From the NCBI GenBank assembly GCA_036924285.1, contig JAYKYS010000001.1, forward strand, positions 35,277,501 through 35,341,500: a DNA stretch of 64,000 nucleotides. Reading direction: 5' to 3'. Of this stretch, positions 1 through 11,400 are shown piece by piece; the stretch's first letter is position 1, and each line of letters opens with the position of its first letter. The stretch comes from Asterella californica. Lineage: Eukaryota; Streptophyta; Marchantiopsida; Marchantiales; Aytoniaceae. The notes under the pieces are model-generated. The model saw nothing but the letters and a program-made list of their open reading frames with translations. It did not search any database and had not been told where the DNA came from. The translations under genes were made by a program, and so were the position numbers.

Positions 1-2021
1 TTACGGAACCAACTCATGGCCATCGTAAAAGAAACACCGATGCTTCAATACCGGCCCTGCCAGAACAAACTGAGCCTGGATCGAAGATTCTGCGACTTCA
101 AGTCATGTACGAATGCACAGCGAGGGGAAACATAAACTCAGCGTGCGCTGAATCTGGCAACTCTGAACTATCCGACGAGAAATCTCTAGTGATCACTCTA
201 TCCGGACATGAAATGTTTGATGCAAAACACAGAAAAACAGGAAAGAGAGTGTGTATTGCTGAGATCTCGTCCCGATTGGAGTTCCAATCTTTCAGAACTG
301 AATTCCTGATCCGCAGTTACTCTGCACTGTGCACTCTCACAGCTCTCACGAGGGCAACATCGACTACTATTCCATCTGCTGGATGGTTAGAAGGGTGGAT
401 TTCAGGGGCATCTGCTACACAGCGATGCGAAGTCACAGATGATCGCTGCGAGACGAGATCTCCACTAGAACTCATCCCGCGGGATCAGACGTGGTTCCAA
501 AATACAAGAACCCAACAAAGAATTCCTTAGAACTTCCTGTGTTTAGGGTTGTGCTTTCCGATTCTTTAGGCTTTTTCTTTCTGCCCATTGGTCGGTAATT
601 TTCTACAGTATGACTTTTCATACTTCGATCCTGTTCTTCGGAGTTCAGACCCTACGTCGGTCCAGCCCGCACCACCCTTCCGGACACACATCCAGGCACC
701 ATTATTTGGGCCTTTTTGTTCATGTCCCGAAGCTGAGAGTACCACCCTCGGCGGAACTGGAGGAAAATTTAAACTAAGGACCGCACCATGCCACACTTCA
801 AAGGTAGTTTCGATAGATGAGCAGAAATACGTGTTCCAGTCATGCGTGTTGTCCCACCACGACCGCGGAAATGGACTCGGCCGTGAAATGTGAAACAGTG
901 ACACCCTTGATTAACACACCGCATAACTAGCCCCCTTGTTATTGCCTATTTTGAGCATCGCGGAGAACTCGTACATACGCACTGGTTGTATCCGATAGTA
1001 GCTCTTGTTCCCGAACCTAGGAGTCCATGAAAACACGAAGGTCTGACAGTGACCACGTCTGATGCGGACCACTCTTATGGGGGAGAGTCTCGGAGAATAA
1101 AGTAACCTCGGACCAACACGCAAGAGTGGATGGAATGACTTGTGCCGAGCGGACACGATACGTGGCGTGTATTCAAATGTCTGACTTTTGTGACCACTTG
1201 AAGGCCTGGTCACGTCGATGAAACAAACAGATGCGCAGTTCCACCCTCGGAGCATCTCCACCCGTATAGAGATGAAGATATTGTCTCTACTTTAGAGGTT
1301 CTCTACTTTCCCGTAACAATAAAAAGGTTCTATTGGCTCTGTTCGAAAGAATAAAGTCTTGTGTATCCATTTGGAAAAAATTGCGTACTGATATGGAATG
1401 GATTCCTAATAGTAAACAAGATTGACACATTCCATTAGAAGTTAGTGAATGATATTAGACATGGATTAGCATGTATGATTGAAGTGACTGGGTCAATGTC
1501 CATATTTTTTAAAGTTATCATAGGTGGTCATAGAAGTCAGCTCACAAGTTTAGTTTTCACATAAAATATAATATTTTTGAATTCAAATAATTTTAATTGT
1601 ATAATTTATAAAAGGCATCATTATTTACTACTGAGTAGTTACTGAAATTTCAAAATTATTATGAGTTCTTGTTTCGCCTTTCTTGGGTACTAGTTGTTGT
1701 TAGCGCCAGTAAATTTTACAATATTGAACAAGAGAGTCAATGTTCATTGTTTCTTTTGAACTGTTACCGTATTTCAGAAGTTCAGATATAACCTATAACC
1801 TATAACACAACTAGCTACGTTCCAGCATGGTTGAGACTCCAACTAGATGCTGGTAAATCTTTCGTGTTTCACGAGTAACTCCGACAAGAATTCACCATTC
1901 TATGTACCGGTATTCCTGAACGTTGTCTTCGGGGTATCTTTTGAGTTTCAGAGTAACTACCTGTATACAGTATACTTCTTCCCTTTTGCAGAAGAACGTA
2001 AGCTAGATCTTTCAGTGGAAA

Positions 2022-2053
2022 CATTGGATATCATTGAGATATGATATCCAATG
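2022..2053. repeat. Perfect 13-bp inverted repeat (hairpin)
   Basis: The 13-base arm cattggatatcat (2022-2034) is followed by a 6-base loop and its exact reverse complement (2041-2053). It stands alone, with no T-run or coding context that would give it a role. Confidence 0.8.
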
Positions 2054-2280
2054 AGAGATGCCCGCATTATGATCTAAGCTCAGTTCAGTTCAAGTATTAC
2101 AGCATTTTTGTATTTTCTGAACACATTATTTAATCTTCACAGCCAATCAGATGTCTTCTTGGAGTGCTCTAACTTCGTTTTAATTCTTCAATCAGCCCTC
2201 TAAGTCTTCTTAGAGAATACGAATTTCTCTTACGTCAAATATTTATTAAATTAACACTCCTAATGATCTGCCATATGCTA

Positions 2281-2362
2281 CCGCGCACGGAGGATGGTCT
2301 ACCGGGTTTGAACTCCTGACGTGATGCATCAGACAGTAAACCCTGTCCGCTGGACTAACTAG
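2281..2362 (-). repeat. tRNA-like sequence, possible SINE head
   Basis: On the minus strand there is an A-box-like stretch (tagtccagcgg, near 2347-2357) and, about 35 bases downstream, a B-box-like stretch (gagttcaaaccc, near 2304-2315). The spacing and order are those of a tRNA internal promoter. The T stem does not pair well and no clean acceptor stem can be drawn, so a functional tRNA is unlikely. A tRNA-derived SINE fragment or pseudo-tRNA is the better guess. Confidence 0.3.
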
Positions 2363-3023
2363 AACATTTGTAACATTTGATGTTCTTTATCTCATATACT
2401 GATTCAAAAACATGAGAGCAGTGGCGGGATTACGTGGATGGGTATATGAATAGACGACATGTCTATTTCTATTTATCAACTAAACAAGTCCAGACGGTGA
2501 GAACCAATCCCCGTTGACTATTTTTGTATCCGGACGCCACGCTTGGCATTTTTCGCCTCTCGGCCGAAACTACGACTTCGACGCATAATCATTTAGTTCT
2601 CGAATCTGAGGGTGCACTAAACAAATCATTTCCGTTGATAATAGCAAGGACCATTCGCACTTGCTGAAAACTGATAATTGTCAGGATGAAACGCGAAGAT
2701 CACTTGTGACACCGAAGATTGGAGGTGGTACGCTTGAAGGTGGATACGATGCAAACTGTTAACGCAACTTCTGGTCCGAGTATTGTTGTGGTGGACTCAC
2801 CTGGACAATACCATGGTCCGCGAAGACCCAAAGGGAAAGATAATAACATTTATCATTTACTATCAACTACGAATAGCCTAAAACTTTTTATCCGTTCATC
2901 GTAAAAGATAAAGCACATTCACATGAATGTACAACTTTTGAACTGCTTATGAACTAGAACTCGGCAAGTGAGATCTTCCATGTAAAAGATGATCCTAATC
3001 CCGTTTATCGCCCTCTTGTCAGT

Positions 3024-3027
3024 ACGG
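3024..3027. repeat. Target-site duplication of element B, left copy
   Basis: The bases acgg lie directly before the TG of B's left LTR and recur at 27617-27620 directly after the CA of B's right LTR. Exact 4-bp agreement at both ends fixes the element boundaries. Confidence 0.8.
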
Positions 3028-3107
3028 TGTCGGAGTGTGATCCGTCTACCTAGGAAAGCGCCGGGCTTCTGGCTGTGGTTGTTTACTCAAGAGGTTGGCT
3101 TTCAGTT
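3028..3107 (-). repeat. Element B 3' LTR, outer fragment
   Basis: These 80 bases match the first 80 bases of the intact right LTR (26244-26322) almost perfectly. The match stops exactly where element A begins and resumes at 19058-19063, so this is the outer end of B's left LTR cut off by A's insertion. The last five bases (cagtt) are A's target duplication, with one mismatch to caggt. Confidence 0.93.
3103..3107. repeat. Target-site duplication of element A, left copy
   Basis: cagtt here corresponds to caggt at 19058-19062. The uninterrupted right LTR of B reads caggt at the same place (near 26319-26323), so the left copy has one later G-to-T change. Confidence 0.8.
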
Positions 3108-6100
3108 TGTGGTGCCCACAAATTACAGGATGCACGAATTTTTGAAATTTTTAAGAATAATGACTTGTTTATATAACTGAAGAAGCGTTGTTACTTAAGG
3201 TTACGTCTTCCTTAACAGGAAGATGATCTTCAGAGCTGTTTGTAATAAGAAGTTGACTTCTTCAGAAGACGACCGTCTTCGGAAGATCATCTTCTCAGTT
3301 GCGTCTTCAGAAGATGAGAAGACGGCGGAAGATGGGAAGACGGCGGAAGACACCTGTCTTCCGGAAGACAGCGATCACGAAGGCCTGACCACGAGTTTTC
3401 GGGTAAACAAGTAGGTGTACCTACTAAGTAAGCACCCAGGTGGTAGGTAGGTCGAAGAAGACACCTAGGGTCGAAACCCCTAATCTGCGGGGAAGATGCG
3501 TGAGGAAGCACATTAGCCACCTTCCAACTTCCCGCAGCACAGTACGTCTGAAGAAGATCGATTGAGAGAGTGAACTTCGAGCTAGCATTGAGAGAGGAAT
3601 CGAGTAAGACATCGAGGTAGGAGAGAGTAAGTTGGCAGCTAGGCGAAGGGTGAAATCGGATTGCGGGAGCACAAACAGCAGAGAGAGCGAAGGCATTTCT
3701 GTGGAGCTTCCGAGAAGTTGACAGTGGAGAGTGGCGAGTAGAAGCGAAGGTAGAATCGAGGTGTGGACCGAAAATTGACAGCAGGCGCAGTCGTGTGGAG
3801 TCGCATTGGAAGCTAGGACAAGAGCCAGAAGCGCGCGGAGGTCGAAGGCAACTCGGGAGCCGAAGAAGACTATAGAGGTTCTTCCCCCTGTTCTTTTCCC
3901 CTTCCCACTTCTTCTGTACTGGGGCGCGTTTCCTTCTTCTTCCCGAACTTAGAAGAGAGTTGTGAGAAGTATTACTGGCAGAATCCGGAGAGAATGGTCG
4001 AGGGTCATGTCTTCCCATCATGCAGCAAACTTCTTCTGAGTGCGTATGAGAGGTGAGAAGTCAGAAGAACAGAGTGCACATGTCTTGAGTCTGTTGTGAG
4101 GATAGACTGCGCGTAGGAAGAAGAAGACAGGTGAGACCAGTGAAGGGAAGTCTGACTTCGGGAGGTCTTCCGAGAACGACAGATAGAAGGAGTGAAGACA
4201 CTTTATGGTCTTCCCTCACTTCCGACACCTGCAACCGCATCTTCCCAAGCCCCAGCACCCTCGACTGGATCCGGAATGGAGAAGGAGGAGTTCGATCTCG
4301 CTGTACACTTGGTGGTGACAGCGTTGGAAGACGAGAAGACTCCAGAAGACGCCCCGGAAGACATGATGTCTTCTGGAAGACAGGAAGACGAGCCGTCTTC
4401 CTAGGTATTCCGCGTGGAGGAAGCGACTTCTCCGGACCCCTATGAGATCGCCATGGTCCCTAGTATTGCATCTGTGCCTCAGAAGACCGAAGACGCACCA
4501 TTCGACTCGTCTTCCCAGAAGATCATTCCGTCTTCCGAAGTCGAAGCCGAGGAAGACGCAGCCGCAGAAACAGCAGGGCCAGCGAAGAGCGAGGAGAGGG
4601 AAGCTACCTCAGTGGTACCGGAGGTAAGTGCATGGCTTCCCTGCCCATCAGAAGTCGAGGTAGTAGCTCCTGTAGGAGCAGATCATGTAGAGATTGCCAC
4701 CGAGCAATCAGAGTAGTTAGCAAACTCAATCGACACTTCCAGATTTAGTAGGATTGGACATGCTATCTTAAGGGTGGCAGTTTTCCATGTAAAAATAGTT
4801 AGGACCCCATGTGGCAGCATAGGTAGCGTAGGAGTAACACAGTGGAGGGCTAATTGGGAAGAGGGACCGCATGCATGTGAGGTGACAACCTCTTGTCAGC
4901 GCCTCTCTCTCTCTCCCTGGTGGTCGCCTCCCCTGACTCTCGAGGCAGATGGTTAAGTAAGATAGCAGGGTAGGAGAAAAGCTCTCTGAGAGCTCTGCCA
5001 GTTCTGTAGAATTCGGTAGTAACTGAACATACACACCGATTCTACAGGCAGGCAGGCGAGACACATTAGAGCAGAGACAGTCTTAGCGCACTACACCCGT
5101 TGTTGGAAACATACGAATAGTCTTGGAATATACAGGAGGGGTCTGCATACTCGCACCAGCAGTGGTTCGAAGATGTAGATAGAGGTAGTGGACAGTCCAA
5201 GAACAGGGAACGGCATCCTCGTGCAGTCCTGTTGGCTGGGCTGGTGTGTCGAGGAGTAGACGTAGGAAGTAGCGGGAGTGAGCTTCCCAATGCCATTGTG
5301 ACTTCTTCTCGGGGAATAGATTGTGGATTTGAGTGCAGCAGCTTCGCTCATGTCTTCTGGGTGGTGGAATGTATTGAATTCGCTCCCAATTGTCCATGGG
5401 AAGTGTTCTTCTTGAGTGGCGGTGAATGTCAACAGTTGTGGAGTGTAGCTTGACTCGTTCAGTAGAGCACTTGGGATCTACGTACGAACGGTCTTCTGGG
5501 TAAGTGATCACAGAAGACAGAGCAGTCAGAGCAGAGAAGACAGAGCAGTCAGAGCAGCGAAGTGAAGAAGAAAGAAGACTTCTTCCCGCAACAGAAGACG
5601 ACATCCTCGAGTAGAAGACGGTGCTACAGTACTCACGTTTGTTGTCTTCCTCTCCAAACTATTACAAGCAGGGATGGCTTGTTAGTCAGGATCCGGACTA
5701 GAAGCCTGTCGGAATCTTAATTGCCCTTTTTCATCCTGTTTTCTCTTGTTTGGATTTCTTCTTCTTCCCATCTTCTCCCATCTTCCCCATCTTCTTACCT
5801 TCTTCTAGTGAGCTTCCGATACTTCTATTGAGCTTCCGTGAAGGTGAATGTCGTTGTAGCGCTGCAGGAAGACAACTTCCGTAGGCAGAAGCCTGGGAAG
5901 GCTAAAGGGGGCATACACCCTGTGATTTATCCAACCCGATGGAATGTGAGTATGAGAATAAGGTGTAACGACTGTTACTAGTCGACTTCTGCGAAGCCGG
6001 ACAGCCTTCTGGAGGTGTGAGAAGACGAGCTAAACCCCCAGAAGACGAGAATCGTTTCGGGAAGACGGTATCGAGAAGACCGGAAGAAGCAACCTGGAAG

Positions 6101-6373
6101 CAGGAAGATCGTCTTCCCGAGCTTCTCTGTGAATAGTTGTGTGATATTTTAGTTGGTAGTTGGTTGTTTGGGTCCAGAGCACCATTTGGCGTATCTGGAA
6201 GACGTGTTGTTTTGTGTGGTTTTGTGAGAAGACGGGATTTTCTAGGCAAAACCCGTGTGTTTGTGTGTTTGAACAGATCTTAGAACTTAGAGCAGCGTTA
6301 CTTGTGCAAATCCTCTGTGGGAACGATATCTTGTATACTAAATGGGCAAAAGGAGAAATCCTTCGTCACTACA
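3108..6373 (+). repeat. Element A 5' LTR, internally deleted (3,266 bp)
   Basis: It starts tgtggtgccc and ends cactaca, as does the 3' LTR. Two blocks of the 3' LTR are missing. The segment matching 13888-14484 is replaced by a 14-base filler (3916-3929), and the segment matching 14736-16890 is lost at a gac microhomology (4178-4180). The second loss removes residues 1-592 or so of the LTR ORF. Elsewhere this copy has a short extra duplication near 5518-5545. A TATA-like tatataac lies near 3170, but I cannot show that it is used. Confidence 0.9.
4181..4716 (+). pseudogene. Remnant of the LTR ORF in the 5' LTR
   Basis: After the large deletion only the C-terminal third of the LTR ORF remains, in frame from VKTLYGLPS to the shared C-terminus VEIATEQSE (stop at 4714-4716). 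An additional TAG at 4402-4404 replaces the glutamine codon present in the 3' LTR copy (DEPSSQVF there). No start or N-terminal domain survives, so this copy cannot make the full protein. Confidence 0.85.
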
Positions 6374-6392
6374 TATAGTGAGGAACCATTTT

Positions 6393-6410
6393 TGGCGCCG
6401 CTGCCGGGGA
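6393..6410 (+). promoter_or_regulatory. Primer-binding site, tRNA-Asp type
   Basis: tggcgccgctgccgggga lies 19 bases after the LTR end. It differs by one base from the tggcgccgttgccgggga primer site known in many plant Athila/Tat-group elements, which pairs with the 3' end of tRNA-Asp. Confidence 0.85.
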
Positions 6411-7212
6411 TTTCATCTTAGTAACTTCTGTTCTAAGCTTCCTGGATCTGTGTGCCATTAGTTAGGTTCATTTCGAACTAACTTCAATTGTAGTTGAATG
6501 TGTCGTGGGACTCTATCTTGCTAGAAGACGGGAACCGCAACCAGAAGCTGATAAGATACCTCAGGGGAGTTGGAAGAAGCCGCTTCCCTGCTTCCAAGAA
6601 CTCCTTGGAAGACTCGATCTCGGAAGATTGCAGTGAGTGCAACCAGAAGCAGGAGAAGAAGACGTTCTGAACTTGTGATTGGTTGTTCAGTCATTTGGTC
6701 TTCCGGATCTAGTGGTAGAAGAATAGAGACATCTGTTCTCAGTACTCTGGTGGATACCTCCGACCGGAGGAAGAAGCAGAAGACGCACGGGTAAAGATCA
6801 TGAGTGGGTTAACTCACCCCAGCGAACCGCTTCTAGAGAGCAGCGGATATCCCTGAGACACCAAAGGAAAGAAGAAGAGCTCAGGAAGATCCGATCGGTA
6901 GAGTTGGAAGAGCCTTCCATCTCGAGCATAATCTTTGGCGAAGACAGAAGCCAACCGGGTGATCACGTGTATAAAGTAGATTTCGGTACTGGTTACTCGG
7001 AAGACGTCTTCCCAAGTGCGGGAGAAGCTTCTCAAGGTGAGGGAAGACTGGAGGAGATTGTTCCAGACGTCTCGGGAGGTAGCAGTGACAGTAGCTCTGA
7101 CTAAGAAGACGATCTTCGTGACTCAGACAGACCTGGACCTTCGAGAAGACCATCTCCACCACCTGGACCTAAGGAAGAAAGAAGTTGGCAGTCGCACCAG
7201 CCGGCAGTCATC
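6411..7212 (+). other. Element A leader, possibly with an N-terminal gag extension
   Basis: Eight hundred bases separate the primer site from the gag ATG. The gag frame stays open upstream of that ATG back to 7105. A TAA at 7102-7104 interrupts it, and it is open again back to about 6904, giving acidic and Ser/Pro-rich sequence. This may be an original N-terminal extension of Gag now cut by the stop, or an untranslated leader. The sequence alone does not decide. Confidence 0.5.
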
Positions 7213-8412
7213 ATGGCTTCCCACACTCGGCAGAAGTACCATCCGTACGACGATGATGATGATGCGGACGACTTCATCACGATGTTCGAAACCATCTCTA
7301 GATCCAACAAGGAAGACGCTGATGTTGACAGACTCCGTGTATTTCCCAGTTTGATCAAAGGGAAAGGAAGGAAGTGGATGAGTAAAACGTTGGATGATGT
7401 TGTAGTAATGGCTGCTTGGGCTACTCTGAAGGCAGCTTTTCTGAAGAGATTCAGAGGAGTGGGCTACGATCGTATGACCCTCATAGAGCTTCAGAGGCTC
7501 GAACGAAAGAAGAAAGAGACACTGCGGGATTACACCGAGAGGTTTGAAGATCTCTTGGATCACATCCCTCAGAACCAAGGAAGACCCGGCTACTGTGCTC
7601 AGCAAGCTGTGGACTGGTACTTGGGAGGATTGTCTCAGGATATGGAATTGTACTGCAGAAGAGGAGGAGGTGATGATTTAGCGGAGGTACAGAAGCATGC
7701 CGAGCAGTATGAAACCTCGAGCATCACTCGGAATATGACGAAAGACAAAGGGAAGACCTCGAAGAAGTCCAAGAAGTCGAAGAAGTCTTCCCAGAAGTCC
7801 AAGAAGAAGTCCAAGTCCACTGAAACTGATAACAGTGATTCGGAAGCAGCCTCTACTTCTGAAGAGTCTACTGTCGAAAGTTCAGAATCCGAATCTGAAC
7901 AAGAGAAGAAGACGCGGAAGAAGAAGAAGGAGAAGACGCGAGCAAGGGAGGAAGTTGTGCAGAAGATGCCTCAAACTCAGATCATTCAGTCTACACCTGA
8001 TCCCCGCATCGATGAGGTTCTGAAGCAGTTTGCCGACCTGAAAGTTCATCTTCTGAACCAGAAGGATAAGCGGAAGCAGCCTACGGCTTCCCGGCCAAAC
8101 CTTTGGTGCAACCTTTGTAACTCTTCTGGACACACCAGAGATCAGTGTACGCAGGACCAAGCTGTCAACTGGGCAGGATGGGAAGAAGACGATGAGGGAT
8201 ATCTACACGATCCCAGTGGGGAAACTTGCTATAAGATCGAGACGATACAACCCTTCACTCCTACGCCTCCCGCCCAATATAATCGTTATGTACCGAGGGA
8301 TAGAGCTAGCAATGTACAGACCAGGACACCCTGGCAACCTTCTTCATCACAACGACCTCTCAACCCTCTTCCTGGAGCGTGCAATAATTGTGGAGAGACA
8401 GGACACTGGTGA
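7213..8412 (+). CDS. Element A Gag (capsid/nucleocapsid), stopped in the second zinc knuckle
   Basis: 399 codons. Residues about 20-165 form a retrotransposon Gag (capsid) region with features such as FLKRFRG, the LxELQRLE-type helix and YTERFEDLL. Residues 175-250 are extremely Lys/Ser/Glu-rich. A CCHC knuckle (CNLCNSSGHTRDQC) is at 299-312. The frame ends with CNNCGETGHW and TGA (8410-8412). Reading through this TGA in the same frame restores C-x2-C-x4-H-x4-C spacing and a third knuckle (CGNCKEAGHFTGNC), then continues into pol. So Gag and Pol were one frame, and the stop probably arose by a point change such as CGA to TGA. Gag normally packages the element RNA into cytoplasmic particles. 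Confidence 0.88.
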   Translation: MASHTRQKYHPYDDDDDADDFITMFETISRSNKEDADVDRLRVFPSLIKGKGRKWMSKTLDDVVVMAAWATLKAAFLKRFRGVGYDRMTLIELQRLERKKKETLRDYTERFEDLLDHIPQNQGRPGYCAQQAVDWYLGGLSQDMELYCRRGGGDDLAEVQKHAEQYETSSITRNMTKDKGKTSKKSKKSKKSSQKSKKKSKSTETDNSDSEAASTSEESTVESSESESEQEKKTRKKKKEKTRAREEVVQKMPQTQIIQSTPDPRIDEVLKQFADLKVHLLNQKDKRKQPTASRPNLWCNLCNSSGHTRDQCTQDQAVNWAGWEEDDEGYLHDPSGETCYKIETIQPFTPTPPAQYNRYVPRDRASNVQTRTPWQPSSSQRPLNPLPGACNNCGETGHW

Positions 8413-11400
8413 TCCACCTGTCCTCATCCGAGAAGACAGATTGGGCAAATGCCCTTGTGTGGGAACTGTAAGGAAGCCGGTCATTTCACAGGGAATTGTC
8501 CTCAGACCTTACGACCACGACAAATGGTGAGATTTGCAGATACCACACCTCCTGCAGAAGCTGCATCATCTTCTAAGCTCGAGTTAGCAGTGGTACAGCA
8601 CATCACGGTAGAAGAAGAAGATCCTGGGGATTGTACGGATTGTCTCCATATCGAGGAAGACGAACCAGACCTCGGGAAGCGCGAAGGAAAGGAACCTCAG
8701 TTGCAGAAGACGACTGCAGCTCAGAAGATGAAGACACCTGAAGAAGCGTCATCTCTCACTTTGACGGATGGTACTGTTTGGAATCCTGACCCGAATTCAG
8801 ATAGTTGGCCTCCGGAGGAAGTTTTGGATGAAGCTGTGTTCAAGGTAAGTACCAGAAGCAAAGGGAAGTCAGAATCTCGCCAGAAGGACGTCAAGAAGAA
8901 GAAGCAGCGTAAGGAGAGGTCATCTTCTCCTGAGCGGCCATCTTCTCCTACTTACGACCGAGAAGATCCGAAGTACTTTGCTCCTGACATAAGACAAGAG
9001 GTTGAAGCGATCATGCAAGAAGAGCTGGAGAAGAGACGGAAGATAGTACAGCAGCTTCCTACACCGACTACGGCAACACCTGTCTCACGAGAACAGCCTC
9101 CAGTCGAGGGAAGACACTCTTCTGGTCTCCCACCTAAGGAAGCAGCTACTACATCTTCTCTGTTGGAAACACCAGTCACTCTTCTAAAAAGATCTCCTTA
9201 CGACTTCTTACGAGACTTGTGGAATCAGAAGGCGGATGTAACCTTCCAACAGCTGTTGGATGACAACGCTGGTTACAGGAAGTTGTTACAATCTGTGCTT
9301 CGAGGATCGAGGAAGAGGAGGGCAGCTAAACTTCCCAAGAGCACCCCGATCCTAAGAATAGAGCATGAGGACTTGGGAGCCCCAGAACTTGATATGGAGA
9401 TCCATGGCTGTCTTCTGAAGAAGGTACCCATTGATTCCGGCTCCGGAGTTAACATCATGACGGAAGAAACAGTGCATACCTTAGGCTTCACTGAGTTCCA
9501 GCCTACTCCGAGAATTCTCAGAATGGCGGACCAGACCAGAAGACGACCTTTGGGGCAACTGAAAGATGTCTTGACGGTAATTGGTGGAGTATCTTTTTAC
9601 CTCACTTACATCATTTTGCGACGTGTAGCTAAGGTTGGATATCAGGTGTTGATAGGAAGACCATGGCTGTATGCTGCAAATGTGAATACCGACTGGAGAA
9701 GACATCGTTTGAGATTTCCCAATCCTACACCCAAGCCAGGTGAGAAGAGTAAAGTCTCGCTTCCTTGGATCAAGATTGGACACCAGGGTGAAACTCCGTC
9801 TACAACAGAGGGGTACATTTCAGAAGACTCGGCTGCGTCTTCTGACAGTGATGAACGGTATAATGAGTTTATGGTGAATAACGTGTGTGCTACAGAAGTA
9901 GCAGAGAAAGTGGAAGATGTGGTCTGTGGGTACATTGAGTGCTACGAGATTGCGGAAGAAGAGCTTCCAGAAGACGAGAATACCGTCATCTCTTCGGAAG
10001 ATCCGATAGTTGGTCTTCCAGAAGACGAGAATACCGTCTTCTCTTCGGAAGACCCGATAGTTGGTCTTCCAGAAGACGAACCCGAACTAGAAGAAGCTCC
10101 CAAACCGGAATACTTCGGTGCTAGTGAGTACAGTCACACTGAAGGAATGGTGAACCCGGATGATCTCCAAGAGATGGAGGTTGCTCCTGGGAAGAAGCTG
10201 AAGCTTTCCAAGGTGATCGAGGACCAGCAGTTGGAAGACTTTCGAGAACTTCTAACGGAGTTCCAGGATGTCTTCGCGTGGACCATAGAAGACATGAAGG
10301 GCATACCTCGAGAGTTGGTAGAGCATCGCATCGACTTGCTAGAGGGCGTTGTTCCTGCACGGCAGAGGCAGTACCGGCTCAACCCCAAGTACTCGCTTCT
10401 GGTGAAGGACCAGATTGACCAGTACCTGAAGGCGGGAGTCATCTTCCCAGTACTTAGCAGTGAGTGGGTAGCTCTCATTGTCATCGTGCCGAAGAAGCAG
10501 ACAGGGAAGATCCGAGTGTGTCAGGACTTCCGGAAGCTGAACTTGGCCACGAAGAAGGATCATCACCCTTTACCATTCACCGACTCTGTGTTAGACCAGG
10601 TAGCAGGACATGAGTTCTACAGCTTCCTAGATGGGTATTCTGGGTACAACCAAGTTTCAATCAGAGAAGAAGACAAGTCGAAAATCACTTTCACTACTGA
10701 TTGGGGCACGTACGCGTACAATCAAATGCCGTTTGGTTTATGCAACGCACCCACCACGTTCCAGAGGTTGATGATTACAATCTTCAAGGAGTATCTTCGC
10801 ACCTTTATGGAGATTTTTTTGGATGATTTCTGTGTGTTTGGATCGAGAGAAGACCACTTGATATTTCTGAGGAAGTGTTTTCTGAAGTGTAGAGAACATC
10901 GTTTGGCACTTCACCCTGAGAAATGCTTCTTTGGTATGTCAGAGGGGATCTTGCTAGGACATAGGATTTCCGGAAGAGGTATAGAAGTCGACTGTGCTAA
11001 GGTGGAAGTCATCATGAAACTCCACCCACCTGCTAACCTGACACAGTTGAGAAGCTTCCTTGGCAACGTAGGATACTACAGGAGGTTTATTGACAGGTAC
11101 GCAGAGGTAGCAGGAAGACTCACTAAGTTGCTGAAGAAAGACGAACCATACATTTGGTCTTCTGAGCAGCAGGAAGCATTCGAAGAAATGAAGAGGCTTC
11201 TGTCGGAATCTCCTGTCCTACGGCCGCCTGATTGGGAAAGAGTCTTCCACATTTATGTGGATGTTTCTGCTTTTGCCATCGGGGTGGTGTTGAGTCAGAA
11301 AGATGAGAAGAAGAAGGATTACCCCATCTACTACGCGGGAAGACAACTCAGTGATGCAAAGAAGAAGTACTCGACAACCGAAAGGGAGTGTCTTGGCATG

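Larger units (their letters stand above)
1..3023. other. Host flank without a recognisable gene
   Basis: About 3 kb left of the nested transposons. Short open frames exist on both strands (for example 105-530 plus, 911-1261 minus), but none shows a family motif, splice-site context or coding-like composition that I trust. Small structures inside it (a hairpin at 2022-2053 and a tRNA-like segment near 2281-2362) are listed separately. It ends at the TSD acgg of element B. Confidence 0.6.

Noticed and set aside
105..530. 141-codon frame at the left edge
   Set aside because: No motif, no splice or promoter support, and a composition similar to the flanking non-coding DNA.
3160..3180. TATA-like tatataac near the start of the 5' LTR as the promoter
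   Set aside because: It lies only about 60 bp from the LTR start, and no transcription start can be inferred from the sequence.
8410..8412. TGA read as selenocysteine or programmed read-through
   Set aside because: It sits inside a zinc knuckle, no suitable downstream element or strong read-through context is seen, and plants lack selenocysteine insertion. It is kept only as a finding to test.
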